Origin: Echria macrotheca
Taxonomy: Eukaryota; Ascomycota; Sordariomycetes; Sordariales; Schizotheciaceae
Length of the DNA stretch: 64,000 nucleotides
Assembly: GCA_030411725.1 (NCBI GenBank)
Contig: MU839830.1
Location: forward strand, 1,364,001-1,428,000
Direction: 5' to 3'
Position numbers and translations under genes: made by a program. Under the pieces are notes generated by a model. It worked only from the letters and a program-made list of their open reading frames with translations, ran no database searches and was not told the origin of the DNA. Of the stretch, positions 44,094-55,403 are shown one piece after another. How positions within the stretch are numbered: the first letter of the stretch is position 1; each line of letters starts with the position of its first letter.

Positions 44094-44814
44094 CTATGCC
44101 GCCTGTGCTTGTGGCTGTCCCGCCCCAGCAGCCAGAACCTTTTGTCGGAGGACTAGTCGACCGGTCAGTATATATATATACGGAGAGAGAGAGTGAGAAA
44201 AAGAGAAAGTAAATTAAGGACGATACATACCCTCCTCGACAACGCGCAGGCTGTTGGTCTTGTTCTGCACGATGGCCTCGAGCTCCTTGATGTTGGCGCC
44301 CAGCTCGGCCGTCTTGGCCTCGTAGAACTCGGCCGCCGACTTGGTGTCTTTTTCGACGTAGAAGCCCGTGCCTACGTCGACTATCACGCGGTCCGGCTGG
44401 GCGAGGTTGCCCTTTACGTAGAGCGAGTTGGTTAGGGGGACTAGGATTTCTTTTTTGGTGGTTTCTGTTGTTGAGTCTTTTTTTGTTTGTTAGAGAGTTT
44501 GTTAGGGAGGGTTTTATATGAAGGGGGATAAGGGGGAGGGGATGGTACCGGTGGTTGGGGGGGAAGATGACGATGTCTTGACTACGCGCAGACACTCCTT
44601 GAACTTTGCTTGGGCTGCGGCGAGTTGCGTGTACGAGGCCGAGAGGTGTTCGACTTCTTCGTCGAGTTGTTTTTTGACTGCGCTTAGCTGGGGGGCTGTG
44701 AGGGTGTCTAGGGAGACTTTTGGGGGGGGTTTTAGTATGGTTTGGTTTTTTGATGGGGGGATGGGGGAGGGGGGAGGGGGGTGTACCGGATTCTTGGGGG
44801 GGTCTTGATGTCAT
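44094..44814 (-). CDS. GIM5: Prefoldin subunit 5 (Gim5)
   Basis: A 166-residue alpha-type prefoldin subunit. Exons are 44814-44787, 44716-44549, 44476-44231 and 44152-44094. The first coil reads LDTLTAPQLSAVKKQLDEEV. The beta-hairpin region has the Pfd5 signature ILVPLTNSLYVKGNL and VIVDVGTGFYVEKD, and a second coil follows to the end (VLRQKVLAAGAGQPQAQAA). All introns are phase 1. Introns 1 and 2 are C-rich with AAAAG-type acceptors. The Ser/Thr stretch around junction 2 is variable in the family, so that boundary is slightly less sure. Confidence 0.87.
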
Positions 44815-45511
44815 TTTTGGGATTTTGGTTTTCAACTGCGGATGGGATGAGGGTTGTTGATGGGTTCGAATGGGGTGGAGTTGGATATTTTTCGTGGTGA
44901 GGTTGTGAGAGGTTTATGGGTTAATGGGTTTATGTGGTCTTGAGAGTTGGTGAGAGGTCAAACTCATCAGGCATTCATCTAGCGGCACCGTGTGTGAGGG
45001 CGGCGATGCCCCGCTGTGAAATCTCACTGTGAGGTGGGTACGGTGAGTTGGGCTTCCGTTCTGGACGATTGTTAGCTCGGTACCTGAGCCGGAAAATGTA
45101 TACTTGCTCAAGCAGCTCGGGATATGCATAAATGATTGCTGCCGGGTCCTTACAAAATTTTCAGATGCTTTTATTTTTCTATAGCCTTCTCAGATGATTC
45201 ATCTCCGGTAGCTTCCACAAAAGGAAGCCTTGTTGTTGAGAGCCGTTACCATTCCAACACTCTAGGCAAGGATGTCACTTTCCAAAGTTCGCTTGCCGTT
45301 CTGAGTAGTTATGCATCTATCCGACCACACTGCTCGTCGAAATGCATTTACCACACATCCCAGACATCACCTCGAGCCTTGCGCCTTCCCCTCGATCACA
45401 ACTACAGTAACTTCGCCAGACGAGCCATATCGAGCATCTTGTCATTGGTCATTCGTTTTGGAGTCCCCACAGCATCGTATTGTATAAGTACATTGCTAAA
45501 ATATCGACAAA
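44815..45511. other. Divergent promoter region
   Basis: About 700 bases between prefoldin 5 and the SET-MYND gene. An inverted CCAAT box (ATTGG) lies at 45444-45448, some 65 bases upstream of the SET-MYND start. No other feature is seen. Confidence 0.5.
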
Positions 45512-47177
45512 ATGCCACCTCCCGGCACACGCTTGGCCAATACGCCAAAGGGCCGGGCTCTCATAGCGACACGCAACTTCGCCGCCGGCGAGCCCATCGC
45601 CACCTTCGACAAACCCCTCCTCGCCCTGCCTGATAGCAACAGCATGCGCACCACCTGCAACTACTGTCTACGGACTGACCAGTCCAACGCCAACGCTCAA
45701 CCTCTCCGAGCCTGCAGCCGTTGCAAGGCCGCCGTCTACTGCGATGAGGCTTGCCAGCGCGCCCACTGGAAGGCCGCCCACAAAGTCGAGTGCAGCGTCT
45801 TTGTTCGGGTACGCGACCGTGCTGGCAAGGACTGGCTGCCTACGTCAACAAGGGCCGTGGCTCAGGTCTTGCTGCTGATGCGGGCCGGGAATCCAGCCAT
45901 TTCGGCCGCGTTTGGGCACGGCGGATCGCTCCGGGGTAATGTAGAGGCCTACAAGCGCGATGCAGACCTGTGGGAGGGCTTCAAACTTCAGTCCATGGCG
46001 GCTATCGTCTATAGCGGTCTGCCTGAGACTGAGGAGCAGCTGGCCACGGCAGCCGAGGTGCTGTGCAAGGTACGGAGTACGAGGTCGCACTTCGCCAGGG
46101 AATAGCTCGCTGACCTTCCAGATCCAAACGAACGCCTTCGACCGCATGGATGCCGACACGGGAAAGGCTGGTATCTATGTGGACGCTGAGCTGTCCATGG
46201 TAAACCACTCCTGCATCCCCAATGCTTTCGTCGCCTTCGACAAGAGGACGGCCATCCTCAGGGCGAGGCGGCCGATCGCCGGGGGAGATGAAATCGAAAT
46301 ATGCTACATCGACAATACTCAGCCCAGGTCAGTACGCCAGCACAATCTTAGGTTGTACGACTTCCAGTGCGCCTGTCCGAGATGTCAGGACGACCTGGAT
46401 GTCTACCAGGTGTGCGCCATGTCTCCCAACATCCCCCTGAACGTCCTCAGCTTGCAGCCCGACCTCTCCAAGCTGCGGGATCCGCCCATCGATCGGTCAT
46501 TGATATCCAGCACAACCATCGAAACATCATTTAAGGCGTGTGTTTCATGCGAAATACCGGAAACCCTCCGAGACCTCAAGCAGTATTGGAAGCTGTGTAG
46601 AGATTTGATTCGCGCGGGCATGTGGGCGGTTAACCCAGTCATTAAGATGATCCGGGATGCCGTCGACTTCTGCAAGCCAGACAACAAAACACTCGCCTAC
46701 GCAGTTTCCATGCAATGCTTCATCGCCACTGAATGCGAGCCCTTTATGTCGGTCGCGCCTTTTATGCCGATGAGGATTCGGAACCTGTGGGAGATTGCCG
46801 ATCTCTTGGGGTTCACCATGGATGGTTCCGCTGAGAAGTGCCCCTTCGAACCCGCAGCGGATGTACTCGCTAGAGCTGACCTATTATCCATGCACGAGGC
46901 GATGCTCCGTCTCGTCGTTCATTACGGGCCCATCGGGGCTACAGAAGAATGGAATATACTGCAGATGGCCAAGGAAGCGTTGGCAGAGGTGGAGAAAGTC
47001 CAAGGCCGGGAGCGGCAATTGGCAATGCTCCGTACCTGGATCAGAGACCCAAATGACCCGGAAGCCGCGTCGTTTTTCCGGGAGAATGTTTTGAAACCCA
47101 TTAACGAGCTGGCAGCACTCGCGCCTGCGATTATGGACATGTTATTCGGAGACGGAGCGGTTACGCAGGTCGCTTGA
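45512..47177 (+). CDS. SET and MYND domain protein (SMYD-like)
   Basis: 537 residues, exons 45512-46069 and 46122-47177 (GTACGG donor, CCAG acceptor). The split SET domain begins at ~10 (GRALIATRNFAAGEPIATFDKPLL). It is interrupted by a MYND zinc finger at ~49-95 with the Cys/His pattern CNYC...CSRC...YCDEACQRAHW...HKVEC. It resumes with SMVNHSCIPNAFVAFD (~212-227), IAGGDEIEICYID and a post-SET CACPRC. The NHSCxPN and ExxxCYID motifs needed for S-adenosylmethionine binding and catalysis are present. The helical C-terminal half resembles the TPR-like region of SMYD proteins. It may methylate lysines; the substrate is unknown. It converges with the next gene 99 bases away. Confidence 0.84.
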
Positions 47178-47276
47178 GGGGCTGGCGCCATCCGTCCTGC
47201 GTAAAAGGCGAGCGATGAGAGACAGCGACAGAATGCCTAGCTCTTGATTCCCCAAATAGATATAGACGGATGCCAG

Positions 47277-48878
47277 TCATCCCTTTTTCCCGTATGCTGA
47301 TTTGCGAGTACGTTGCGATCTCTTGTCAACCTTGCCGGACTTTGTCAGTCTGATAGTCGGGTCCGTAGACTCGAGCTGTTGATCGATATTCCGGTTCCGT
47401 GGTGTTGACGAGGTCGGTTCCCAGCTGGGAGTCGGCATCTGGTACGCCGGGGCTGGTTTCTGGGAAAAGCTGGGGGAGATTTCGGCCCGTTTAGGGGCAG
47501 ATTCCGACTCGTGCGCGGCACCGAAGGCCGAAAGAGACCGTTTGCCCCGGCCCGTGGACGTCTCGGCGTACGCTGTGACATCCCTCATCTGTGTTGTCGG
47601 CCTCTCATCAGCAGGCATCTGCCGGCTGGTGGCCTCGGCCCGCTCGACGCGCCCCTTGAGTATCTCGAGCTCCATCTGCAGCGTCTCGACCTGGCTCGCC
47701 CGGTTGCCGATCTTGGCGAGGTTGCGCGTGAGGATGTCGAGCTCCCTGGTCGGGAAGGGCGCGAGTGCCAGTGCCGGGGTCGGGGCCGGGGTTGGTGTCG
47801 TGACGATTTGTTTGTGTTCGCGCTCGGCTGCCTGGGCGGAGGCGCGCATCTCGTCCATTTGCCGGCGCATCTGGAGCATCTCGGCGCGGAGGCTGGCCAT
47901 GTCCTTGGCGTGGTCGCGGGCCGACTCGCGGCCTTTTAAGTCGGTTTTGAGGGACTCGAGGTCTTGCTTTTGCTGGCGGAGTTCGGATTTGAGGGAGGAC
48001 ATTTCTTTGCCGACGTTCTGTTGGAGGGCGTTTACCTCCTGGCACACGGTTTGTATGGTGGTGATGGTGGTGTCGAGTTTTCTCTCGAGGGGGCCGAGGG
48101 GGGCGTGTTGTTGGGTCGTTCGCTTGACCGTGTTTACCTCGTCCTTGAGCGAGGTTAGGTCTTCCTGGATGTCGCTGATGTCACGGCGCGCGCTAGAAAG
48201 TGTGTCCTTGAGCTTGGTGACCGAGTCGTCGATCTTCGAGACACGCGTGTCTAGGGCGGAGAGAATCCTGAAGCCGTTGCTGTCGATGCGGTTGATGTCT
48301 TCTCGCTGGCCTTGTAGATCAGCCTGCAGCTGGAAGACGTCGACCAGGTCTGGATAGGCTGAGTTGTGGCCTGAGCTATTGGTAGAGGCGTCTGGGCCAC
48401 GGTCATTCACTTTGGACGGCTCTTTCACGTCTAGTACCCGCTTGGCTGTAAACTCGACCTCCTGACCGTCTCGACTGAGCAGTTCCACCGACGCAAGGCG
48501 GAAGAGGATTTGGTCTCTTCAAGAAATGTCAGAATTTCTGGTCGGAAATGGAGCTTAAGAACATACTCATGGAGCACATGGTTCACCGGGGTCTCAACGC
48601 ACTTGAGACCAACCACATTCGAACAAGAAGCGCAGACGATATCCTGCAGCTCACTGCCGATATGGTTAGCTGGAGTTTTCGAATACGGGATCAAATACAT
48701 ACCATCCCTCAACCAGAGTTCCCGTCTCCCCGGCTCGAACCTCGCCGTCAGGACGGATCAAGGGACCCTCGGCGTCAACGATGGGACTGTAGTAGCTCTT
48801 GCCGATCCGGGTCCACAGGTTGACGAAGAGGCCGATGGTGGATTCACATTTTTTGCAGTTGCAGTAGACCAGCTCCAT
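47277..48878 (-). CDS. Mis18/Yippee-type zinc-binding protein with a long coiled coil
   Basis: 500 residues, exons 48878-48703, 48653-48567 and 48516-47277 (GTATGT donors; GGCAG and GAAG acceptors). The first ~100 residues show a Yippee/Mis18 pattern: CNCKKC near the start, then ELQDIVCASCSNVVGLKC, TPVNHVLHEDQILFRLASVEL. A coiled coil follows at ~145-350, then a basic Ser/Pro-rich tail ending KSAYGKKG. Mis18 proteins load CENP-A at centromeres in S. pombe and animals. That role is an inference from the fold pattern and the coil. An upstream start (MSQ joined to FRSHLSAT through a possible short intron near 48970) is possible. Confidence 0.62.
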
Positions 48879-49722
48879 GGTGGCGGATAGGTGCGATCTG
48901 AACTGGTCGTTGGTGACAAGGGATGAATCGGGGGACAAGAAACGTGCTATCCGTTTTCACGCGGAAACCTGAGACATGGTTTGATGCGATCTGGATTCAT
49001 TGATGGAGTGCAACTGGAGAATGTGAGAAGCCAAGCAAGTATATCTGCCTGCGAGGTCGCCAACTTGTCGCTGCAATACGGAAGTATGGTGAGGGGTGAG
49101 GCCGTCGGGAGGATCGCGCGAACGCGAAGCCGTTTAAAGCTGTGTAATTACACGAACCTGACGCGCTTTAGCGTGGCTGCGCAGGTACTTGTAATTCGTA
49201 CCTCTCTGGGTACCTTTCTAAGCAGTTTTGTCTGGTATTCACGGCGTTTTCTTAACGAGGCGCGCACATAAACTGTCGTATTTTCAGCAGATATCAAATT
49301 AAACACTCTTCATTGCAATACTGCTCTTCTTTACATTTTATCCTTTCCAAAGCTGGGTGCGGAATCCGGATGGAATCGTTGCGCCGAGAGCCACTTGGCC
49401 CAGACACTGTGCTGTGACCGCCTTCCCTGCCTGGAATCATCCCATTTTCTGCCGGACGTATTTGGCGGTGCGATTTTGTTCCCCGCTACAAGGAACCTTC
49501 GGCCTCTCACCATCTTCTAGTCTACAATTATTGATTTGAACCCTTCTTTACTTTTAGGTATGCGTTGCGCTAATCATGTCTCTCGCCTGACTTGTCATTT
49601 CCAGTCGCGCTAACATTTATCCTCTGAAGGACGTCAGATCGCAGACTGCTTGGACTCTTGCCTCTTCCCATCTCCCTCTGCAGCAGAGTAACTACGCCGC
49701 CAAGGCTGCGAAGACCTTCAAG
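48879..49722. other. Divergent promoter region
   Basis: About 840 bases between the Mis18-like and REX1 genes. It may contain a short 5' exon of the Mis18-like gene near 48966-48977. Otherwise nothing is seen. Confidence 0.45.
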
Positions 49723-51828
49723 ATGGCAAAGAAGCATAAGAAGCGATCTAAGGAAGCCGCAGCTATTCCGACACCAGCTGAATTTGCCGACGCTTCTGCC
49801 GCCCAAGAAGATGGAACCATGGACTCCCCCCAGACGCAGCCGAGCGACTCCTCCGGCAGCCTCAAACGCTCCATCGCGCATGAAGCCGACGGCGAGGATG
49901 ATGGGTGGCAAACAATTGAGAACGGACGAGCGACTAAGAAGCTCAAGAAGACTCCGGGGCCCGATTCCAGCCGCTACCCTACCATCGTCTTCTCGGACAA
50001 GGCCAGGCTCCAGTCCAAGGTCAATCTCTCACAGATCCGCGACCTAATCTTGTACATATTCGCAGACGGACCTGGCCCTCAGTGGGTGTCTATTACACAC
50101 CGTCCAGAATTTCGGAAGATCGTGGCCATCATGGTACCCGGTCTCGAGGAGGCCATGTTCAAGCCCGATGTTGACTTTTCCAAATACAACAGTACGCCGA
50201 TAGATCAAGCCATGGATCGGCTCATCACCTCCCCAGATGACTACTACCCGCGTCCTCTTAGTAAGGAGAAGCTGCCTGCGGTGCTTCACCCGTTCGCCGA
50301 CATGTTCCCTCACCTCTGGCCTGTCAGGGCGCCTGGCGACGACAAGCTCGGCAAACTTCATTCACCTATGCAGACTATGCTCACGGCTCCTGCGACCAAG
50401 TCAGAAAAGAAGAACAATTCCAAATCCACAACAGACGCCCACGGAGGGCAGGACAAGCGGACCAGAATAACCGAGTTCCTGGCTACCGCTGACGAGCTGA
50501 TTGAACATGACTTTCCCATTCATCCCGCGATGCTCCCCGAGGGCGAGCAACGGGAGAAGTTCACTGACCCAGAGGGGTGGGTACACACCAGGGTCGAGAA
50601 GCTGGAAGATGGGGAGGTCCCCGAGGCCGACATCCCCCAGGGTAGCATCACTGCCGGCCGGGTCGTTCTGGCTTTGGACTGCGAGATGTGCGTCACTGGC
50701 GGGGAAGAATATTCGCTAACGAGGATAAGCTTGGTGTCCTGGGATGGCGATGTCGTGCTTGATGAACTTGTCAAACCAGATAAGCCGATCACCAACTACG
50801 TCACACAATACTCGGGCATCACGAAAGAGATGCTGGATCCGGTCACGACCACGCTCAGCGACATTCAGAATCGCTTGCTGGATATATTACACCCAAAGAC
50901 CATCCTGGTCGGTCACTCGCTCGACTCCGACCTGAAAGCTATGCGGCTCGCACACCCTTTCATCGTTGACACCTCCATAATCTTCCCACACCCCCGTGGT
51001 CCTCCCCTAAAATCGTCTCTCAAGTTCCTTGCTCAAAAGCATCTCAACCGCGAGGTCCAAAAGGGCCATGGGACAGCCGCTGGGCATGACAGCATCGAAG
51101 ACGCGCGTACATGCCTCGACCTCGTTAAGAAGAAGTGTGAGAAGGGCAAAGCATGGGCGAGTAATGCTACGGGCGAAAATCTATTCAAACGTCTGGCGCG
51201 GGCCGGCGTCGCTTACAGCGCCACGAGCGGGCAGGCTTTCAAGGGCGGCGTCCAGACTGGTAAAAGCAGCGCCGCGGTTGACTGGGGAGACGCTACAAGA
51301 AGTGCCTGTAACGCGGCTACCGTCACGATTTCATGCAATTCCGATGCGGAGGTGGAAGACGGTGTCATTCGCGCTGTCAAGGGAGACCCGGATGGCAAAG
51401 AAATACCGGGCGGCGGCGTCGACTTTGTCTGGGCGCGTATGAGACAGCTTGAGGCTCTACAGGGGTGGTGGAATCGGAACAAACTCGACCCCGAGAGCGC
51501 TGGTGGGCCGCCTCCTATCGACCAGGAAGCTGCCTTGTATGACGATATTCCGCCGCTCGAACAGTGCCTGAGAGAGGTCACCGAACGTCTCAAACGGATC
51601 CACGACGCCTTGCCGCCCTGCACGGCATTCATCGTGTTGAGCGGCACGGGCGACCCGCGCGAGATGAGCCGGCTGCAGGCGATGCACACGCAGTTCAGGA
51701 AGGAGTACAGCACGCCAGGGTCTCAGTGGGACAAGCTGAGCGTGCAGTGGACGGACGTGGAGATTCAGGCGCTGCGCAAGGCCGTTCTGGCTGCGAGGAG
51801 TGGGATCGGCTTCATTGGGGTGAAATAG
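49723..51828 (+). CDS. REX1: RNA exonuclease Rex1 (Rnh70 family)
   Basis: A 701-residue, intronless gene. Rex1 is a 3'-5' exonuclease that trims 5S rRNA, 5.8S rRNA and tRNA precursors in the nucleus. A Lys-rich N-terminus (MAKKHKKRSKEAA) suits nuclear localisation. The DEDDh exonuclease domain lies at ~310-470: LALDCEMC (Asp, Glu), VGHSLDSDLKAM (Asp) and AGHDSIEDARTCLDL (His, Asp). All catalytic acids and the His are present. The C-terminal ~200 residues are less conserved and end IGFIGVK. The domain layout fits Rex1/REXO1 rather than the short Rex4. Confidence 0.9.
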   Translation: MAKKHKKRSKEAAAIPTPAEFADASAAQEDGTMDSPQTQPSDSSGSLKRSIAHEADGEDDGWQTIENGRATKKLKKTPGPDSSRYPTIVFSDKARLQSKVNLSQIRDLILYIFADGPGPQWVSITHRPEFRKIVAIMVPGLEEAMFKPDVDFSKYNSTPIDQAMDRLITSPDDYYPRPLSKEKLPAVLHPFADMFPHLWPVRAPGDDKLGKLHSPMQTMLTAPATKSEKKNNSKSTTDAHGGQDKRTRITEFLATADELIEHDFPIHPAMLPEGEQREKFTDPEGWVHTRVEKLEDGEVPEADIPQGSITAGRVVLALDCEMCVTGGEEYSLTRISLVSWDGDVVLDELVKPDKPITNYVTQYSGITKEMLDPVTTTLSDIQNRLLDILHPKTILVGHSLDSDLKAMRLAHPFIVDTSIIFPHPRGPPLKSSLKFLAQKHLNREVQKGHGTAAGHDSIEDARTCLDLVKKKCEKGKAWASNATGENLFKRLARAGVAYSATSGQAFKGGVQTGKSSAAVDWGDATRSACNAATVTISCNSDAEVEDGVIRAVKGDPDGKEIPGGGVDFVWARMRQLEALQGWWNRNKLDPESAGGPPPIDQEAALYDDIPPLEQCLREVTERLKRIHDALPPCTAFIVLSGTGDPREMSRLQAMHTQFRKEYSTPGSQWDKLSVQWTDVEIQALRKAVLAARSGIGFIGVK

Positions 51829-52797
51829 CGAACGACCACATATTCCAGCGTATATTGCTTAGGTGGCTGCTTTGTTTTCGGAAGATACCAAGTGGATAAG
51901 CGCACGGCTAAGCGGCATGGTTGGGTGGTATAGTTCCATTCCGTATACATGACCCTTGGGCTGGTTTACCATACTCTATGTACCAAATAGACAGCGGTCT
52001 GATACCCCCCCTGAATGAGTGCCGCCGTTACCTAGCCTGCGTAGCTGGATACCTTACCCCTTGATGGAACGTAAACTTCCCACCAACAGGTCAACCTACA
52101 ACATCTCGTGGGATGGAGTCATTCGGAGGATCTCTGAAAAGAGCCAAGGCATCTCTTCAGATAAAAGATCGTCTCTTACACTTTTGGCCGGAGTACGGAA
52201 TAACACATAAATATAGATCGTATTTGACTGGCTACTCAAACACACACTTCTGGAATACAACAAACAGGTAGAACATCACAGGGACTCGACGACGTGAGCA
52301 TCGCCAATTCATTGCATATGTACCCGGTATACTCCACGCAAATCTAAGAGTCTAAAACTCTTCTCTAGCTGGTTTTTCTGATCCCCAACTAGCTAGGTAA
52401 AGGAAGTGTAATGTAAGTATCTACCTTGAACATCATGTCCATCCGTATCTCTTGATGTAAGTATTCCCATCTCCTAACTATATCCATCGAACGGTCGTGG
52501 TGTGTGTATCTCTCTCAGCTTCCCCATATGAACCTGGGGAGAACCCACGAGACGAGCATCGTAGAAACAGAGGAAGTGGGGATGCAAAGACTCACGCCAA
52601 ACAAAAATCTCTTGTTCTTCCATGCCAATACAAACATTACATGCACGCCTTTTCCTGTTCCATATGTAACGCTGTATGGTATCCCTTTCAACCCATCCCG
52701 CTTCTAGAACTAGGGCATAAAACACCATATCCTCGCCTGTCCGCTGAGATGCCACACCTGCTCCCCTTTCCACACCATGGCATCCTCACCGTCCCCG
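51829..52797. other. Intergenic region between convergent genes
   Basis: About 970 bases, AT-rich, between the 3' ends of REX1 and PEX5. No repeat or RNA gene is seen. Confidence 0.5.
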
Positions 52798-54777
52798 TCA
52801 AAAATCAAACTCGCCCCTAAAAATATCCGGGTCAACACCGACCACCACCTTCTCGGCCAGATCGCGCCGGCCCATCTGCGTAAACACGCGCCGCAGTGTG
52901 TCATACAACGTAGTACTCCTATTCTGCGTTGTCATGGCCTCGATGCGCGCATCCGACGTCCCGTCTCCCCCCAGCAGTTCACGCGCCTTCTCTCGTCCGC
53001 TCGTCTCCACGCTCTTATGCATATCCAGCGCCGCAAGAAGGTGACCGGCAGCCTCGGCGTGGCAGCCGATGTTGATGCACGAGACGCCAAGATTATACCG
53101 TGCCCTTACGAAATTGGGGTGGATCGCCAGCGCCTTCTCGTACGCTGCGATGGCCTCTTCGGAGCGGCCGCTGTTGGCGAGGGTGGCGCCGAGCCGGTTC
53201 CAGAGCAGATGCACCTGCTCGCGCTGGTTAGTCGCACCGAGCTCCGAGCTGTGAAGCGCCGACTGGAAGCAGTCGACTGCCTTGTCGTAGTCCTCGGCCC
53301 CGTAGAAGAGCACTCCTAGCCCAACCTGTACATCCGGGTCCATGTGGTCGCCGTCGGGGGCGAGACGAGCGGCGTCCAGGAACAGGTTGGTCACGCGCTC
53401 GTGTAGCTGCGCACGGTCGGTAAACCCTAGATCGGCGGCCGACGAGAGGTCCTGCGGCGCGATGATCTGCGGGTACTTCACCGACAGCCAGCGCTCCAGT
53501 GTGCGGTAAGCTGTGCTATCGTAGCCCTCGTTCGTGTATGACACCGCTAGCCCGAGGAGCGCCGTGAGGTTGTTGGGGTCGAGCTTCATGGCGTGCTCGA
53601 ACGCGCGGATCGCCGCCTCCTCCTTTTCGTTCTGTGCTTGCGCACTGCCGAGGTATACCCAGGCGTCGACGTGGTCGCGGTCCTTCTGGACAGCGGCTTC
53701 GAATGCTAGCGCCGCGAGTGACAGGTTGCCGCCTTCGGACATGATCCGTACGCCCTCCTCGAATGGGTTCGGGTGGTTCTGGAACAGATTTTCGTCCTCG
53801 AACAGGTAGTCCTGGATGATTGGGTCGGCGCCTATCCTGCCGTTGATAAGACCCCAGTCGTTTAGGCTGTCGGGCCCAAAGTTGGAGCTGTCGAACTTTG
53901 CAAAGTCTTCTTCCTCGTCGAGGTCCTTGAGCGCATCCTTTTCAGCCTGGATGCCCCGCCATATGGACTCGAGGTCGCCGTAAAGCGTCTCTGACTCGTG
54001 CTCATGGTTGTGCAACAACTCCTCGTCCATCTGGTTCAGCTCGGGCTCCATGGCCTTTGCCTCGTCTGTCTCCCGGAGCTGCTGTTCGTGCAACTCCATC
54101 TCTGCAAATTGCTCCTCCCACTTGGAATCGTCCAGCTCCACCACCTTCCCCTTGCCCTTGCCCTCGGGCTCTTGTTGTTGCGGCCGGGGCACCTGTGTCT
54201 GCGGCCCATACATGCCCGTCATCGGCTGGAACATTGGCCGTGACATCATGCCGTAGTTCATGCCCATGCCCATCATGCCGCCACCCATCATCGGTCTCTG
54301 TGTTGCGCCCATAGCGGTCGGGATAGGAGTCGAGTGCGAGGAGGACGCGCCGGGGGCACCCATCTGTTGGAACTTGGCGAACTCGTCGGCACTGAAGTGG
54401 GTGCCGGGAGGAGCATTAAAGGCAGCCTCCATGGCGGCCTGCGAATTCTGGAAGTCGCCAGCCCACTGGTGAGGAGAAACCGACTTAGCGCGGAGGTGGA
54501 CGCTGTGGTTGGGATCGATATGGACGTGGCCCATGGGGCCCGGGACTTGCTGCTCGAGCGGCATCTCGGGGAGGCCGGGGTTTTGGTGCAGGAAGCCGTT
54601 GACAAGCTCATCCTGGGGGGTTGCGTGACTCTGGCTGCGGAAGGCGCCCAGGGAACCGTTCGGACCCCGCCCGACCAGTCGGTCGTGTTGCAGGCTCTTG
54701 TCGTCTTGGACATGCTTCGAGAACTGGCTGAGCGGGTTGGCCGCCGTCGAGCACTCGGCGCCTCCTAGAAAAGACAT
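52798..54777 (-). CDS. PEX5: Peroxisomal targeting signal 1 receptor Pex5
   Basis: 659 residues, intronless; starts MSFLGGAECSTAANPL. Pex5 carries proteins with a C-terminal SKL-type signal from cytosol to the peroxisome. The conserved N-terminal Cys9 is the site of mono-ubiquitination needed for recycling. Pex14/Pex13-binding WxxxF-type motifs are visible at WAGDF (~105) and WEEQF (~220), with further Trp motifs near 280 and 305. A Gly/Met/Gln-rich linker lies at ~150-210. Tetratricopeptide repeats cover ~340-620 and form the PTS1 pocket. TPR motifs include VQKDRDHVDAWVYLGSAQAQ and ALAIHPNFVRARYNLGVSC. Open frame continues upstream of the ATG but without family resemblance. Confidence 0.94.
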   Translation of the reverse strand: MSFLGGAECSTAANPLSQFSKHVQDDKSLQHDRLVGRGPNGSLGAFRSQSHATPQDELVNGFLHQNPGLPEMPLEQQVPGPMGHVHIDPNHSVHLRAKSVSPHQWAGDFQNSQAAMEAAFNAPPGTHFSADEFAKFQQMGAPGASSSHSTPIPTAMGATQRPMMGGGMMGMGMNYGMMSRPMFQPMTGMYGPQTQVPRPQQQEPEGKGKGKVVELDDSKWEEQFAEMELHEQQLRETDEAKAMEPELNQMDEELLHNHEHESETLYGDLESIWRGIQAEKDALKDLDEEEDFAKFDSSNFGPDSLNDWGLINGRIGADPIIQDYLFEDENLFQNHPNPFEEGVRIMSEGGNLSLAALAFEAAVQKDRDHVDAWVYLGSAQAQNEKEEAAIRAFEHAMKLDPNNLTALLGLAVSYTNEGYDSTAYRTLERWLSVKYPQIIAPQDLSSAADLGFTDRAQLHERVTNLFLDAARLAPDGDHMDPDVQVGLGVLFYGAEDYDKAVDCFQSALHSSELGATNQREQVHLLWNRLGATLANSGRSEEAIAAYEKALAIHPNFVRARYNLGVSCINIGCHAEAAGHLLAALDMHKSVETSGREKARELLGGDGTSDARIEAMTTQNRSTTLYDTLRRVFTQMGRRDLAEKVVVGVDPDIFRGEFDF

Positions 54778-55403
54778 GGTGGTTTGGTTCACGTCCCAGC
54801 AGCGCTGACAAACACAGCTAGGTCCAGGTCGAGCAGCCAAACTGCGAGTCGTCGGCGTCGCGGTGCTCAAATGGCGGGGACAAGGGGTGGGGAGTCTAAA
54901 CGGCGGGCAAAGATAGTTGTAAAGCGTAAAATAAAAGCACAAGACTGTAGACTATTATAAACTCGCGTCGGTTGGGAGACGTCGGGCGTGTTTCTGGGCC
55001 GCCACCGAAGGTCGAGCTGTGTCGACGTTTACATTAGTGGAAATACCGAGGCTACAGCAACCCCTCTCGGCTTTTTGAGCAACCCCCTGTGGCCCAGCCC
55101 CAGGGTCCACCCCGCCCCCCCAACGCCTTGTCTGCCGCGTTTCATTGGCATGTGGCGCCCGGGTCGGGCGTCGATATCCGCATTTTCTTTATATTACGGA
55201 ATAGACATTCGACAAGTTGGGCCGCAAACCTGCACACTCGCCGTCTGTCGTGGTCAACCAGCGGAGATGTCTCATTACAGCTACATAGTTACACAGCCCA
55301 TCCGATATCTATACATCTATACAGTCCTTCCAAATACACAACCGAAGAGAACCCGCTGAACTGTCGGCTCGAATACAACGGCTCAAGGCACCTGCTCATA
55401 AAA
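54778..55403. other. Intergenic region
   Basis: About 630 bases between PEX5 and the 3' end of the RRM gene, both on the minus strand. Nothing beyond the PEX5 promoter is expected here. Confidence 0.5.
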
